The notes under the pieces were generated by a model, which saw only the letters and a list, made by a program, of their open reading frames with translations, had not been told where the DNA came from and did not search any database. Positions 1-9,708 of a stretch of 37,754 nt of DNA are shown piece after piece. The stretch lies in contig PMGM01000055.1 of the NCBI GenBank assembly GCA_003158115.1, positions 1 through 37,754 on the forward strand. The letters run 5' to 3'. The first letter of the stretch is position 1. Each line of letters starts with the position of its first letter. The position numbers and the translations under genes were made by a program. Origin of the DNA: Methanobacterium sp. (GTDB lineage Archaea; Methanobacteriota; Methanobacteria; Methanobacteriales; Methanobacteriaceae).

Positions 1-46
1 ATCAAGTAAATAGAAATTCTCAATAATATATTTTTCAATTCCAATA

Positions 47-441
47 GTGTTTTTTGGAGCATTTTATTTTAATTTTTTTATTTCAATGGACTTAAATACA
101 CTGCCATTTTTAAATGATATTTTTATTATAATAATTTTAGTTACAGTTTTAATATACATTTTTTCCCGGCTGTTTTATTACACAGGGCAAATAATAATGG
201 AAGCTTCAAATCGAGCTTTGATTTTATAAAGATATATCATAAAATTAGAAACGTTGGTCTCAGAAGATTAGTTGTAGTGTATCTCGGATTATTTATAATA
301 GTTTCAATTATCAAGATAGTCCTTACAAGCACCGTTGCACATAATTTACCAATTATAGGTGAGGTAATACCGGATCTAATAATAGCCCCATATTTACTAA
401 TATTTACAACAAGAGTCCTTGGTCTTATAGATACACCTTAA
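47..441 (+). pseudogene. Small hydrophobic membrane protein with a probable frameshift, or two overlapping fragments
   Basis: A frame open from about base 14 (first usable starts GTG 47 or ATG 86) encodes a hydrophobic segment and stops at 227-229. A second frame, shifted by +1, runs from about base 200 to a TAA at 439-441. It encodes about 75 further residues with two more membrane-like segments (around YLGLFIIVSIIKIVL and LIIAPYLLIF) and a C-terminus reading GLIDTP. The second frame has no ATG before its protein-like part, so the two read best as one membrane protein of about 130 residues broken by a 1-base shift near 200-230. I do not recognise the family. Stop codons in all three frames just upstream suggest the N-terminus lies inside the window. 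The alternative is a short 60-residue protein followed by a relic. Confidence 0.35.
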
Positions 442-612
442 AATAATTTAATAATTATTTTTTATTTGATTATAAATTTGATCCCCTCTCATATTATTAA
501 TCAAAAAGAGATTATTCAGTAGATATTAGAATTTATATTTTTTAAGATTAATGATCATTAGCATATTATAGAATAATAGTCAAAATATTGTTAACACAGT
601 AATTTTAAGTTT

Positions 613-624
613 AAAAAAAAAAAA
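613..624 (-). terminator. Oligo-T terminator after hemA
   Basis: On the minus strand, twelve consecutive T residues follow directly after the hemA TAA. Oligo-T tracts are the usual intrinsic termination signal of Euryarchaeota, so this probably ends the atwA to hemA transcript. No hairpin is needed or seen. Confidence 0.6.
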
Positions 625-1821
625 TTAACTTTTCTTTGAAAAAATCGTTTCTGCGGCTTCTAATATATTTTTTTCATCATTTTCAGCTGCTTCTTTAAGA
701 TTTTTTATAACATTGAAAAATAGACGTTCCACAACAACTTTGGTAAGGTCATCAATAATTTTTTCATTGCCATTCACATCTCCAAGCATTTTAAATGCCT
801 TTTGAGTTTCATTTAATCTTATATTCTCAGCTGTAATTCTTATATCTGAAATGATTGGTTCAACTTCCAAATGTTTTAGAGATCTTTTCAAAAGAACCAT
901 CTCTTCAGCAACTATCTTTTCGGCATCACAAGCTTCGGTTTCTCTCATTTTTCTACTTCTATTTGCAATGCCTCGTAAATCATCGATGTTAAATAGTTTC
1001 ACTCCAAGTTTTGATACATCTTCTTCTATATCCCGGGGATTTGCAATGTCCACCATAACCATTTTAGAGATATTGCAGTCTGGAACAACATCTTTTAACT
1101 TTTCATAGGTTAAAATAGGGTGAGGGGCCCCAGTTGCACTTATAACAACATCTGCATCCATAAGTGCTTCGTCAAGCTTATCAAAGTGTATCGCTGATCC
1201 TTCAAGTTCCTTTGCAAGCACAACTGCTTTATCATGAGTTCGATTAGCAACAACTATGGCTTTAAGTTTTTTCTCTACCAGTGCCTTGGCAACTAGTGTA
1301 CCCATTTTTCCAGCACCAATTATGAGTACTTTTTTACATCTGAGATCTCCATGAACAGATTCAGCAAGTTCAACAGCAGCCGATCCAATAGATAATGATC
1401 CTTCATTAATTTTGGTTTTTTTACGAACAACTTGGCCTACATGGACTGCTTTGGTGAAAATAGTTTGGAGTACTGGTCCGCTGCAACCTTCTTTAATACT
1501 TAGTTTTTTGGCATCTTTAATCTGTCCGAGAATTTGATCTTCACCTATTATCATAGACTCTAAACCTGAAGAAAGCCTTAACAAGTGTATCATGGCATTA
1601 TCATCTGATTCTATAACAAAATCATTAGATAATAGATTTTCTACATCACATTCTTCTAATACCAAATAGATTTCTGCCCTATTGCATGTTTTAATATTGA
1701 GATATTCATTTACCTGATATCTTTCTAAGATAGTGTTAAACAATACATCAAGCTTTTGACTTGATCTTTCCATCTTACTGATATCGGCTGTTTTGTGATC
1801 AACTCTGATGTTTAAAATCAC
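625..1821 (-). CDS. hemA: Glutamyl-tRNA reductase
   Basis: This enzyme reduces glutamyl-tRNA(Glu) to glutamate-1-semialdehyde with NADPH, the first committed step of the C5 route to tetrapyrroles. In a methanogen these become F430, cobamides and siroheme. The 398 residues match the family. Cys46 in the motif [10 protein letters not shown] is the expected catalytic cysteine that forms the thioester. The [11 protein letters not shown] block, the [10 protein letters not shown] block and a Rossmann NADPH loop (LIIGAGKMG, about residues 166-174) follow in the usual order, and a helical dimerisation tail ends the protein. It is the last gene of a minus-strand run, 71 bases after the precorrin-2 dehydrogenase gene. 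The identification is firm. Confidence 0.96.
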   Translation of the reverse strand: MILNIRVDHKTADISKMERSSQKLDVLFNTILERYQVNEYLNIKTCNRAEIYLVLEECDVENLLSNDFVIESDDNAMIHLLRLSSGLESMIIGEDQILGQIKDAKKLSIKEGCSGPVLQTIFTKAVHVGQVVRKKTKINEGSLSIGSAAVELAESVHGDLRCKKVLIIGAGKMGTLVAKALVEKKLKAIVVANRTHDKAVVLAKELEGSAIHFDKLDEALMDADVVISATGAPHPILTYEKLKDVVPDCNISKMVMVDIANPRDIEEDVSKLGVKLFNIDDLRGIANRSRKMRETEACDAEKIVAEEMVLLKRSLKHLEVEPIISDIRITAENIRLNETQKAFKMLGDVNGNEKIIDDLTKVVVERLFFNVIKNLKEAAENDEKNILEAAETIFSKKS

Positions 1822-1892
1822 TTTGTTTCCCTCTGGAAATTATAATATTTATTTTAATTTATTACTTTAAATTTAGGATTATTATAAAAATA

Positions 1893-2510
1893 TTAAATAC
1901 TTGTTATCCATTCATTTACATAAACTTTAGCATCTTCTAATTTACCTTCCTTTAAGAGTAATTGGATTTGTTTATCCTCTAAGATATTGTATAAGCACTT
2001 TCTGCGTATTTTTTGATCATTTATCTTTATTTTTAGGATATTTCGGGCAAAGGACTGTAATTCAAGTTGCATAACATCTTCGGGTTTTATTACTTTTTCT
2101 ATTTTTTTTCTTAACTCTTTTGACATAAGGGGGCTCTTGCCACCTGTAAATATTGATATTTGTACATCTCCAATGAAAAAAGATGATGGGACTATAATAT
2201 TGCCCTTATTTGGTTCATCTGCCCTATTAAGAAGCTTTTTTCCAGATATTTTTGCTACATCATGATTTAATTTATGGTCAGCCGAGGCAGTAACAACTAT
2301 GTCTGCCCAATCAACCCATTTATCTATCTCTTTGGGAGATATGACATTAACTCCCAAATTTAATAGATCATCAGGAACATGATTCCCTATCACTACAACG
2401 TTGGCCCCTGCTTCCAGAAATCTTCTGGTTCTTCGTATTCCTACTTCTCCCGAACCAACTATTAAAACTTTATAGTCATCCATCTCCAAAAAGAGGGGAG
2501 TCCAACCCAT
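1893..2510 (-). CDS. Precorrin-2 dehydrogenase / sirohydrochlorin ferrochelatase-like protein (Met8/CysG N-terminal family)
   Basis: This is a bifunctional-type siroheme synthase domain that oxidises precorrin-2 to sirohydrochlorin with NAD+. Sirohydrochlorin is the branch point to siroheme, cobamides and coenzyme F430. The 205 residues show an N-terminal Rossmann loop (IVGSGEVGIRR, about 17-27), the TASADHKLN block, a conserved-type Asp near residue 98 (RADEPN) and the signature TGGKSPLMSKELR. No methyltransferase (CysG C-terminal) domain is present, which matches the stand-alone archaeal form. Only one base separates it from the upstream marker 9 gene, and hemA follows. In a methanogen the product probably feeds mainly F430 and cobamide synthesis. 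Whether it also chelates iron cannot be read from the sequence. Confidence 0.9.
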   Translation of the reverse strand: MGWTPLFLEMDDYKVLIVGSGEVGIRRTRRFLEAGANVVVIGNHVPDDLLNLGVNVISPKEIDKWVDWADIVVTASADHKLNHDVAKISGKKLLNRADEPNKGNIIVPSSFFIGDVQISIFTGGKSPLMSKELRKKIEKVIKPEDVMQLELQSFARNILKIKINDQKIRRKCLYNILEDKQIQLLLKEGKLEDAKVYVNEWITSI

Positions 2511-2511
2511 C

Positions 2512-2988
2512 TTACAACTCCAAATTCTTCATTTTAAGGAGTTTTGCTGCTTTTTTAATGTCGTTATCGCATTCAATGAGCACTTTAAATGCTTCATCTT
2601 CGGAGACATTAAATGTTTTTGAAAGAGCAATAACACTTTCTTTTGTATCTGATACTTGTTTGCCAACAAGTTCTTCTGAAAGTTCTTTTTTTAAGTCCAT
2701 ATACTCTTCCACACTCATATCAATCCTTCTTAAAACCATATCTCTTAATGGACAAGGTTTTGAAGGTTTACAGCACCATACGAGTGATCCAAAGCAAGTT
2801 CCTTCGCCTTGACCGAGTTTCGACTTTTCTGCAAACTTTTCTTTTATCTCTACATATTCTTGAGCTGTGAGTTTTGCATCCTCAAGAGCGTATATAACTG
2901 GGCAAGGCTTTACTGGTGGACAGCAAAATGATAAAGCACGTTTATCCCCTCCCCTACATACATGTGATGGTGAATCTTCCCAAGCCAT
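2512..2988 (-). CDS. mmp9: Methanogenesis marker protein 9
   Basis: I recognise this 158-residue protein as methanogenesis marker 9, a family largely restricted to methanogens and of unknown function. It has two similar halves. Residues 11-29 hold C11, C22, C23 and C29 with the motif CCPPVKPCP; residues 65-79 hold C65, C72, C73 and C79 with CCKPSKPCP. Each half is followed by a helix of the type [11 protein letters not shown] or [11 protein letters not shown]. The cysteines suggest two metal or Fe-S sites. Residues 115-153 ([14 protein letters not shown] onward) resemble the UBA-like tail of the archaeal nascent-polypeptide-associated complex. The gene lies between atwA (5-base gap) and the precorrin-2 dehydrogenase gene (1-base gap), which points to a role around F430 or MCR maturation. 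That role is inference. Confidence 0.85.
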   Translation of the reverse strand: MAWEDSPSHVCRGGDKRALSFCCPPVKPCPVIYALEDAKLTAQEYVEIKEKFAEKSKLGQGEGTCFGSLVWCCKPSKPCPLRDMVLRRIDMSVEEYMDLKKELSEELVGKQVSDTKESVIALSKTFNVSEDEAFKVLIECDNDIKKAAKLLKMKNLEL

Positions 2989-2993
2989 TATTA

Positions 2994-4595
2994 TTATTCC
3001 TCCGTAAGCATCTTCTCTTTCTCTTTAGGTGTCAGATCTTCGACTATATCTACTGGATCACCAATTTTAAGGATCTTTCCACCACGCATCAGCGCAGCCC
3101 TGTCACAAACATCGAGAACAAAGTCCATATCGTGTGATATAATTAAAAAAGTCTGACTAAGCTCATCACGAGCTCTTCTTATTGAATCTGTTACCTGAAC
3201 CCTTGTTATAGGATCCATAGTACCTGTAGGTTCATCTAAAATTACTATATTAGGTTCTTTAATTAGAACCTGAGCTAAAGCAACTCTATGTCGTTCTCCA
3301 CCACTTAGTTCATCAGGATATTTTGTTAATAAGTTGTTAGCATATACTTCATCAAAACCAACTGCTTTAAGAACATAAACAGCTTTCATTTTAGCAAACT
3401 CAGCTGGAAGTTCGAGACTAATTGCTTCAGTAAGGTTTCCAAGAACGTTCCTATGCGGGTAAAGGCTATACTCTTGATGTAAGATTCCTAGATAAGGAAT
3501 CACACGACCCCGTCCATTAGGACCCTTTTGAGTCATGTCTATCCAATTTTCTCCTAGTTTAACTTCTATTTTACCGCCACTAGGGTCTGTTAAACCATAA
3601 AGAATTCTAGAAAGTGTTGTTTTACCTGCACCACTCAATCCTACAATTCCAAATATCTCACCATTATCAACGGTTAAATCGATGCCATCCACAGCCTTAA
3701 CAACTCCCCTATCAATGGAATAATAATGTTTTTTTACTCCTTCCATTTGGATTATTGGTCCTCCGGGTTTATAAATATCTTTTTTCTCTGGTAAAGGTAC
3801 TTGGGCCATAAATTCCTTCACAACTTCCTCAGGATCGCCTTCTAAAAATATTTCTCCCTTCTCTAACCATATCACATAGTCTGACAGTTTTCGCATGACT
3901 TCTGGCCAGTGTGATGTTATTATCATAGTTGTACCTTTGTTTTTAACACCATCAAGAAGGGCTTGATGAAGTAACTCTGCAGTTTTAGGGTCTAAAGTAC
4001 CGGTAGGTTCATCTGCAAGGAATATCATAGGTTCTTTTGCTATCTGTCTAGCAAGTACAACTCTTTGTTTCTCCCCTCCACTAAGATCTCTGGCTATATG
4101 GGTAATTCTGTGGGCCATTTGAGCCATTTCAATGAGATCAATAGCCATATAAGTACTTTCTTCTTCATCATGTCCTGTTATTGATTTTAGAACATTATCA
4201 ATGACTGTGTCATCTTCGTAAAGTGCAAAAGACCGTTGTAGCATAATTGAGATTCTACGTTTTATCGCTGCAAAAACTTTACGATCACAGTTCCAGAAAT
4301 CAATTTTTCTAAGCTCAAATTCGCAGTCACATCCACATGTACACAATTTACCTGCTGCTGAAGGCGGTTCTACCCTAAGACAACTTGGACAAATTGCAAT
4401 GGTGTAAAAAATTTGACCAGAATCTGGTCGATAATCTTTCATTCCTCGAAACATATTTATGAGTACGGACTTTCCTGAACCACTTCTACCAAGAATACCC
4501 AAAACTCTTCTTTCATCTATGGTCATATTTAAATTTTTTAAGATTTCAACGCCATTAAAAGTTTTTGTGACATTTTTTACTTCTATAAAAGACAT
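2994..4595 (-). CDS. atwA: Methyl-coenzyme M reductase activation component A2 (twin ATPase)
   Basis: Component A2 is an ABC-type ATPase needed for ATP-dependent reductive activation of methyl-coenzyme M reductase, whose F430 nickel must be Ni(I). The 533 residues contain two soluble nucleotide-binding domains and no membrane segment. Domain 1 has Walker A GRSGSGKS (36-43), signature LSGGEKQR and Walker [12 protein letters not shown]. Domain 2 has [16 protein letters not shown] and [11 protein letters not shown]. An insertion in domain 1 carries six cysteines (CPSC at 69-72; C85, C87, C89, C91), a likely metal or Fe-S site typical of this family. The ATG follows a GGTGG ribosome binding site. 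It is the first gene of the run that continues through marker 9 and the precorrin-2 dehydrogenase gene to hemA. Confidence 0.95.
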   Translation of the reverse strand: MSFIEVKNVTKTFNGVEILKNLNMTIDERRVLGILGRSGSGKSVLINMFRGMKDYRPDSGQIFYTIAICPSCLRVEPPSAAGKLCTCGCDCEFELRKIDFWNCDRKVFAAIKRRISIMLQRSFALYEDDTVIDNVLKSITGHDEEESTYMAIDLIEMAQMAHRITHIARDLSGGEKQRVVLARQIAKEPMIFLADEPTGTLDPKTAELLHQALLDGVKNKGTTMIITSHWPEVMRKLSDYVIWLEKGEIFLEGDPEEVVKEFMAQVPLPEKKDIYKPGGPIIQMEGVKKHYYSIDRGVVKAVDGIDLTVDNGEIFGIVGLSGAGKTTLSRILYGLTDPSGGKIEVKLGENWIDMTQKGPNGRGRVIPYLGILHQEYSLYPHRNVLGNLTEAISLELPAEFAKMKAVYVLKAVGFDEVYANNLLTKYPDELSGGERHRVALAQVLIKEPNIVILDEPTGTMDPITRVQVTDSIRRARDELSQTFLIISHDMDFVLDVCDRAALMRGGKILKIGDPVDIVEDLTPKEKEKMLTEE

Positions 4596-4766
4596 GTAAC
4601 CACCCTTTTTATGAGTTTGTGATTTTTAATTAGATAATCTAATTAAGTTATTATTGAATATTAATTTATTAATTATTTGATTCAACCAATATATAATTTG
4701 ATAATTGCTTCTTGGAAAAATTCAATCGTTATTCAATTTTCAATTAAATTTTATGTAAAATTACTT

Positions 4767-5483
4767 TCAAACACTGGAAAGATCAAAAGGAATTGTACCA
4801 TTTATGACGGCTCTTGCAATAGAAATACCATCCGCACCTGATGAAATCATCCTTCTTGCAGATTCCAAATCCCTAATTGAATTGTTTCCTATTATAAATA
4901 AATCTACATTATTTCTTATAGATTCAATTACACTAAAATCTGCATAATCATGACCTGGTTTCATAGCATCAACATGGATATAATCAGCTCCAGCATTATT
5001 TATAGCTTTTGCAATTGTAATATTATCCACTCCCGATACATTCGCTCGTATTTTAACTGATACTTTCTTTTTACAGTTTTTTACAACCTCCGATATGAAA
5101 TCATATAGGTTTTTATGATTTTCCAAAAGAGCTTGTCCACACCCGGATTCTATTAGTTCTGGCTGTCTACAATGAGCATTTATTTCTATAATATCAAGTG
5201 CCTTTATTTTTGATATCTCAATAATAGGTTTAGGTGAACTTGATCGGAGGTTTACTGACACTTGGCCATGGTAATCAGTGTTACTTTTTATATATTTGAT
5301 TTCCTCTTCTATATGATGATACAGTTCATTTTCATTAATGTTAAATTCATGCCGGCCCCTTTCGATTATTTTTAATCCCGCATTTATGGCATTTTTATCA
5401 GCGTTATATCCTCCTATCGTCAAAACATCAAATCCATAGACAGACATTTTACTGCAGAATTGGCCATTTGTTATTCCGGCCAT
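4767..5483 (-). CDS. Dihydrouridine synthase-like TIM-barrel flavoprotein (archaeal, function unassigned)
   Basis: At least 238 residues of a TIM barrel related to tRNA-dihydrouridine synthases and dihydroorotate dehydrogenases. Family-like blocks in order are APMAGIT at the first strand, EINAHCRQPEL where DUS enzymes have their NxGCP cysteine loop, SVKIRANV with the FMN-contacting lysine, GADYIHVDAMKPG, FIIGNNSI and GADGISIARAVI. It is shorter than bacterial Dus (about 320) and lacks the C-terminal helical RNA-binding domain, so tRNA modification is uncertain. The first ATG (5483) lies inside the conserved LAPMAGIT block, so the true start is upstream. In-frame codons add I-E-V-L-A-P back to an ATT at 5499-5501, and a TTG at 5498-5500 seven bases after GGAGG (5508-5512) is out of frame by one base. 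See findings. Confidence 0.7.
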   Translation of the reverse strand: MAGITNGQFCSKMSVYGFDVLTIGGYNADKNAINAGLKIIERGRHEFNINENELYHHIEEEIKYIKSNTDYHGQVSVNLRSSSPKPIIEISKIKALDIIEINAHCRQPELIESGCGQALLENHKNLYDFISEVVKNCKKKVSVKIRANVSGVDNITIAKAINNAGADYIHVDAMKPGHDYADFSVIESIRNNVDLFIIGNNSIRDLESARRMISSGADGISIARAVINGTIPFDLSSV

Positions 5484-5604
5484 AGGCGCTAAAACTTCAA
5501 TATGATTCCTCCATCTAAAAATAATTGATTAAGTTCAAAAATTAAAATTTGTTAAAGAATACAATTAAAATTTAAATAAGAAGATTTAAACTCTCAAACA
5601 AGTT

Positions 5605-6366
5605 TTATTCTTCATTTTTCATAACATGAACTAAATTGTAAGTGAATCCGCCTCTTATCTCTTCAAGTGCGAGATCAGCTAAATTTGCAGCCTTTTCAGC
5701 GGTAGGTGCTTTTCCTACACCAGCTTTAAGTGCAATATTTATTTCATCTTCTATTTCTTCTATTATCTTAAGCAATCCCTCGGGCGTAAGTCCATTGCAG
5801 GGGGACATGAAGTTGTCTCCACCAATGAAAAATAGTAATGAACCTTTTTCAATTAGTTTCTTCATTAGAAAATGTTGAACACGGTTTACAATAAAAGACG
5901 TATCATAAGCTGGTATTATATCTGTGAGCGAATCAGTGATTCCATTTATATCAATATGTGCAATCTGGACAAAGCTTTCATCGGCTTTAACTAATCCATC
6001 AATTGCCAGAACTTCTGTTCTTTCTTCGGATTGAGCTCCACCGTAGTTTTGAAGGGCATTGGTTGCTTTTCGCTGTGCTTCATATGGCGTTTCAGCAGCC
6101 CCTACCCCCATACTGACTGTTATGGGATATCTGTTTCCAATGGATTTTTGTATTCTAAGGTGATCCTCCATATCCACACCGTTTGTCACCGCGAGCATAT
6201 TATCGAATCGGGTGAAGAATACAAGGCCTCCTTTAGCAGCGAACTGCCTTTGAAGGTCTGCGTAAAGTTCTGCTTGCAGGATCTGAAGATCTGCTTCGGC
6301 CCTTGGTGTAGGAGTCACAGTCCATGGACCATAGTTGTCAATTTGAATTAACGTCATTTGAATCAT
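5605..6366 (-). CDS. gch3: GTP cyclohydrolase III (archaeal, ArfA)
   Basis: This enzyme converts GTP to 2-amino-5-formylamino-6-ribosylamino-4(3H)-pyrimidinone 5'-phosphate, the first step toward riboflavin and the F420 chromophore FO in methanogens. The 253 residues match the family length. The family begins with a short strand and [16 protein letters not shown], and has two related cyclase-like halves containing [10 protein letters not shown] with [14 protein letters not shown], and [13 protein letters not shown] with [10 protein letters not shown]. The aspartates in those blocks are the likely metal ligands. The start codon overlaps the cofD stop by 4 bases (ATGA type), showing translational coupling with F420 side-chain synthesis. 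Confidence 0.95.
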   Translation of the reverse strand: MIQMTLIQIDNYGPWTVTPTPRAEADLQILQAELYADLQRQFAAKGGLVFFTRFDNMLAVTNGVDMEDHLRIQKSIGNRYPITVSMGVGAAETPYEAQRKATNALQNYGGAQSEERTEVLAIDGLVKADESFVQIAHIDINGITDSLTDIIPAYDTSFIVNRVQHFLMKKLIEKGSLLFFIGGDNFMSPCNGLTPEGLLKIIEEIEDEINIALKAGVGKAPTAEKAANLADLALEEIRGGFTYNLVHVMKNEE

Positions 6367-7268
6367 AAAATTTCACCCAAAGTTATTCTGGCTAGCATCA
6401 TTTTATCTTTGATGTTCTTCATGTTGGTGTTTGTTACAACAACCTCTGGTATTAGTCTTTCGATTTTATTCTTGTAGGCAATATCTTCAATGTCTATAAT
6501 AAATTTGTCTAAAAAGTTTTTGTACATTTTTGCAACACCTAAACATGAAACATCATGCCCCAGAGCATTCATAAATTTAGCAGCAGGTCCACTTACGGGA
6601 GCATCACCTATAATTGGAGATATTCCTACTACATATGATTTTTTAAGGGCTTTATCCATGCCTTTTATCGATATAATAGGCCATATGGAAGTAATCGGGT
6701 TTGATGGTCCGAGAACAATCATATCGGATTCTTCAACGCGTTCAACAAGTCCTGGTGATGGGGATACTTTGTTGTTTTTGATGTCAACAACTTCGGGGGA
6801 TCCCTGATTTTCAACTAAGAACTCATGGAATTCCATTTCACCATTGTCTGTAACAATGACAATATTGGATTTTTCATCACTCATGGGAATTATTTCAGAT
6901 TCAATGCCAAGTGCTTTTCTTTGAATGTCAACAACCTTTGAGAGAGGATATTTTTCCATGAGCAATGTTTTTTGTATTTTTATGGCTCTATCTTTGTCCC
7001 CAATTCTAAGTATTTCGGGGCATTTGATCTCCTTTAAAGTTTCATGTGTTATAAATGTATCATCCTTAATACCATACCATGTTTCACAATTGATGATCCC
7101 AGACAAAGTGTACATGACAGTATCTATATCTGCAGCAACATATACTCCAGAAAAATAGTTATTTTCTAGAGTGTTCACTATTACACTTAGTTCCTTTGGA
7201 TCTGCAACTTTTACAATCCCTTGTAACAATTTTGGAGTTCCAGTACCGCCTGAAAGTATGGTTATCAT
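6363..7268 (-). CDS. cofD: 2-phospho-L-lactate transferase (F420 biosynthesis)
   Basis: CofD transfers the 2-phospholactate (or related) moiety from its GDP-type donor to FO, giving F420-0. The 301 residues begin with the family signature [15 protein letters not shown], the nucleotide-binding loop. Later blocks are [29 protein letters not shown], the [13 protein letters not shown] block and [13 protein letters not shown], all characteristic of CofD. The gene lies 68 bases after cofE and overlaps gch3 by 4 bases, so three F420-related genes sit together. The assignment is firm. Confidence 0.96.
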   Translation of the reverse strand: MITILSGGTGTPKLLQGIVKVADPKELSVIVNTLENNYFSGVYVAADIDTVMYTLSGIINCETWYGIKDDTFITHETLKEIKCPEILRIGDKDRAIKIQKTLLMEKYPLSKVVDIQRKALGIESEIIPMSDEKSNIVIVTDNGEMEFHEFLVENQGSPEVVDIKNNKVSPSPGLVERVEESDMIVLGPSNPITSIWPIISIKGMDKALKKSYVVGISPIIGDAPVSGPAAKFMNALGHDVSCLGVAKMYKNFLDKFIIDIEDIAYKNKIERLIPEVVVTNTNMKNIKDKMMLARITLGEIL

Positions 7269-7336
7269 TGGATCAATCTTATTTTTTTTTAAAATTTTTC
7301 ATTATAACCTTAGTATGTTATTTGGGGTTAAATTTT

Positions 7337-8098
7337 TTATCTGAATAAATCGTATTTTTTTGGTCTTATAAGAGGTTTTATAGTTGTGTGTTCATTCCTT
7401 AATTTTTTAAAATAATCAACACCTCGAATTATTACCACAGGTATCCCTTCATCAGCTTGACCCATTAATATTGAAGCGGCTGATGCCAATTCATCTGCCA
7501 CAGCTATACTTGTAGTCTGAAGTTCTCTTCCATATAAATCTATATCGCCTTTCCGATCCCATAGTGGTTCAATACCTGATATTCCTATGGCAACGCCCAC
7601 TGCACCTTCTCTAAATGAACGTCCTTGGGTGTCGGATATTATAATTGCTACCTGTTTCCCGGTTATATTTTCTATTTTTATCCGTATTTTATCTGCACTT
7701 TTATCTGGATTTACCGGTATTGGAGTGGCTAATCCTTTTTCCACATTGGATTCATCTATGCCTGCATTAGCACATACAAAACCGTGTTTAGTTTCAGAAA
7801 TTATGAAATTTGGGCCAACTTTAATTATCTCTGTTGATTCATTAATAATAAACTGAACAAGCTTAGAATCTTTTCCTGTTTTCTTTGAAAGCTCCAATGC
7901 TAATTTACTGGGGATCAAAGATTTAAGATCCATTATTGTGCCTTCTGATTTAGCAATTGCAGTCTCTGCTATTACTAGAATATCTTCATTATGAATTGTG
8001 ATATTTCCTGAATTCGCGGCATTCACAATTATTTCTGCGAGGTTATCTCCTTCACCTATCAATGGAATCTTATTGATACCTATGAGCTCAACACACAT
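7337..8098 (-). CDS. cofE: Coenzyme F420-0:L-glutamate ligase
   Basis: CofE adds two L-glutamates to F420-0 with GTP, yielding F420-2, the hydride carrier of methanogenesis. The 253 residues match stand-alone archaeal CofE, without the extra C-terminal FMN domain of actinobacterial FbiB. Recognisable blocks are [18 protein letters not shown] at the N-terminus, [39 protein letters not shown], and GMEP-like [19 protein letters not shown]. The start is ATG 8098, with AGGTGC upstream as a moderate ribosome binding site. purO lies 50 bases upstream and cofD 68 bases downstream on the same strand. Confidence 0.96.
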   Translation of the reverse strand: MCVELIGINKIPLIGEGDNLAEIIVNAANSGNITIHNEDILVIAETAIAKSEGTIMDLKSLIPSKLALELSKKTGKDSKLVQFIINESTEIIKVGPNFIISETKHGFVCANAGIDESNVEKGLATPIPVNPDKSADKIRIKIENITGKQVAIIISDTQGRSFREGAVGVAIGISGIEPLWDRKGDIDLYGRELQTTSIAVADELASAASILMGQADEGIPVVIIRGVDYFKKLRNEHTTIKPLIRPKKYDLFR

Positions 8099-8148
8099 CT
8101 CTGCACCTGCTACATGAAATTATTTTTATAAATTTGTATAAGCATATC

Positions 8149-8760
8149 CTATACTGAATTTAATTCCCATTTATCTCTTCCAAATGCTGCTGCTGCTGTA
8201 ACTGGATTAGTGAATTTTTGAAATTTTCCTTGATCCATAATGTATTGTGCAGCTTCCTTGGCATTTGTAGCTCTGAAATCTACAATATTTGGTCTTGTAT
8301 GTTCATATGTTGATATATAGGCACATTTTCCATTTTGAACCTTTTCAACAATTAAATCTTCATGAGTTACAATTCCAATATATGAATCACCATCAATGGT
8401 AGTTGCACCAGCTATTCTGGGTGTATTAAAATCATCCTTTTCATAATCCATTGAAAGTAGTGATAAAGCTATTGAATCTCTTATATTCATCCCAGATTCT
8501 ATTTTATCCGCAATCACGTCTGTATGGGATCCATTTGATACCACGGCGACATCTTTAACAATTTTGATGGAGTTGTAAGCTATATAAGGATTTTTAAATA
8601 CATCCTTTTCATTTCCTTCCGTTGGAACAATGGATACTCGATTATCAAATGTTTTTGCTATCCTATTTGGAAAAGAACGACTTGATACTCTGTATGATAC
8701 GAATTTTCCAGATTCTATACTACCTACTGCTAATATTCTACCTAAATACAATTTATTCAC
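8149..8760 (-). CDS. purO: Archaeal IMP cyclohydrolase PurO
   Basis: PurO closes the FAICAR ring to give IMP, the last step of archaeal de novo purine synthesis, replacing the bacterial PurH domain. Family blocks are YLGRILAVG at the start, [39 protein letters not shown] and [14 protein letters not shown] at the C-terminus. I place the start at GTG 8758-8760, giving 203 residues that begin just before YLGRILAVG, as in methanobacterial homologues. The frame stays open upstream to ATG 8826, which would add 22 residues (lysine-rich before the GTG) that I do not recognise; neither start has a strong ribosome binding site. It shares a strand and short spacing with cofE. Confidence 0.9.
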   Translation of the reverse strand: MNKLYLGRILAVGSIESGKFVSYRVSSRSFPNRIAKTFDNRVSIVPTEGNEKDVFKNPYIAYNSIKIVKDVAVVSNGSHTDVIADKIESGMNIRDSIALSLLSMDYEKDDFNTPRIAGATTIDGDSYIGIVTHEDLIVEKVQNGKCAYISTYEHTRPNIVDFRATNAKEAAQYIMDQGKFQKFTNPVTAAAAFGRDKWELNSV

Positions 8761-8917
8761 CTTCAATTTTTTTTTATGATCCCGATTGAGTAATTTAACT
8801 ACTGAACTAGATATTCTCGATCCCATTATCTTGACTTGTTTTACTGTTTAATATGGTTATTGGCTTTATATCTTTGATTAAATTAAAGTATAAAAAATTA
8901 GAAATTTCTATAGGTCA

Positions 8918-9526
8918 TTATCTTGTTCTTTCAATTGTAGCCCAGGATCTCCTTACGAATTCTGGTAAGTCATCATAAGCTATGTTTTTTAAAAATAAAA
9001 TAGTTTTAGGGTCACTAGGATAACCAGATCCAATATCACTGTATTCTTTTCTCAACTTATGAATCGCCATATCCCTTTCAACTTTAGCAACTATAGATGC
9101 TGCTGAAACAATGGCATACTTATCGTCTGCCCCGTGCTCTGCAATTACCTTCAATTTGTCCTGGAACTTTTCTATTTCATTTTTGAAACGCTCTGGTTTC
9201 ACATCTATACAATCAATAAATGATACATCGGGTTTGGAATCACCAATAATTTTTCTCATGGCAATTTTTTCTATTTCATTGAGATTAATATCCTTAGATC
9301 TGAGTAGATCTATATCGTTTGCACTTATATGTACAGGGTGACATTCTGCGATTTTTCTTATTTTTCTTGAGAGGACAACCCGTCTTTTTGGAGTAATCTT
9401 CTTGGAATCCTTTAATTTGAGCCTTTCAAGGTATTTTAGTCTTTCCTCTTCAATTGCAACTCCACATACAACTAGAGGTCCTAGAACAGATCCTCTACCT
9501 GCTTCATCTATGCCTACTAGTTTCAT
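8918..9526 (-). CDS. rnhB: Ribonuclease HII
   Basis: RNase HII cleaves the RNA strand of RNA/DNA hybrids and single ribonucleotides in DNA. The protein starts KLVGIDEAGRGSVLGPLVV, which carries the first two catalytic acidic residues (D and E of DEAGRG). It then has LKDSKKITPKRR, a metal-binding Asp in VSFIDCIDV, and the AIVSAASIVAKVERD block; SGYPSDPKT is the substrate-contacting loop. The frame extends 17 residues upstream to 9577, but the ATG at 9526 is preferred because the family begins here and a GAGGT site lies 10 bases ahead. This gives 202 residues. The gene is a separate minus-strand unit between purO and mreB. Confidence 0.95.
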   Translation of the reverse strand: MKLVGIDEAGRGSVLGPLVVCGVAIEEERLKYLERLKLKDSKKITPKRRVVLSRKIRKIAECHPVHISANDIDLLRSKDINLNEIEKIAMRKIIGDSKPDVSFIDCIDVKPERFKNEIEKFQDKLKVIAEHGADDKYAIVSAASIVAKVERDMAIHKLRKEYSDIGSGYPSDPKTILFLKNIAYDDLPEFVRRSWATIERTR

Positions 9527-9682
9527 ATTATGTTTTACCTCAAAAGTATAATAATTTCCATTTACTGGATTATACATAGATTAAATTTTCTATGATAATA
9601 TATTTATTGAAAAATTCTAAAATATAGCAAATTATCAGATCAGGACTAGTAATAAATAGAAAAATTGCAAGTATAATTTATA

Positions 9683-9689
9683 AAAAAAG
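9683..9689 (-). terminator. Oligo-T tract after mreB
   Basis: A run of seven T residues on the minus strand lies about 20 bases past the mreB stop and matches the archaeal oligo-T termination signal. Support is the base run alone. Confidence 0.35.
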
Positions 9690-9708
9690 AATAGAAGAAA
9701 TAAGTAAT

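Noticed and set aside
8761..8826. A 22-residue N-terminal extension of PurO from ATG 8826
   Set aside because: The stretch is unlike PurO N-termini and partly a lysine-rich run, and the GTG at 8760 gives the family length; it stays possible because neither start has a strong ribosome binding site.
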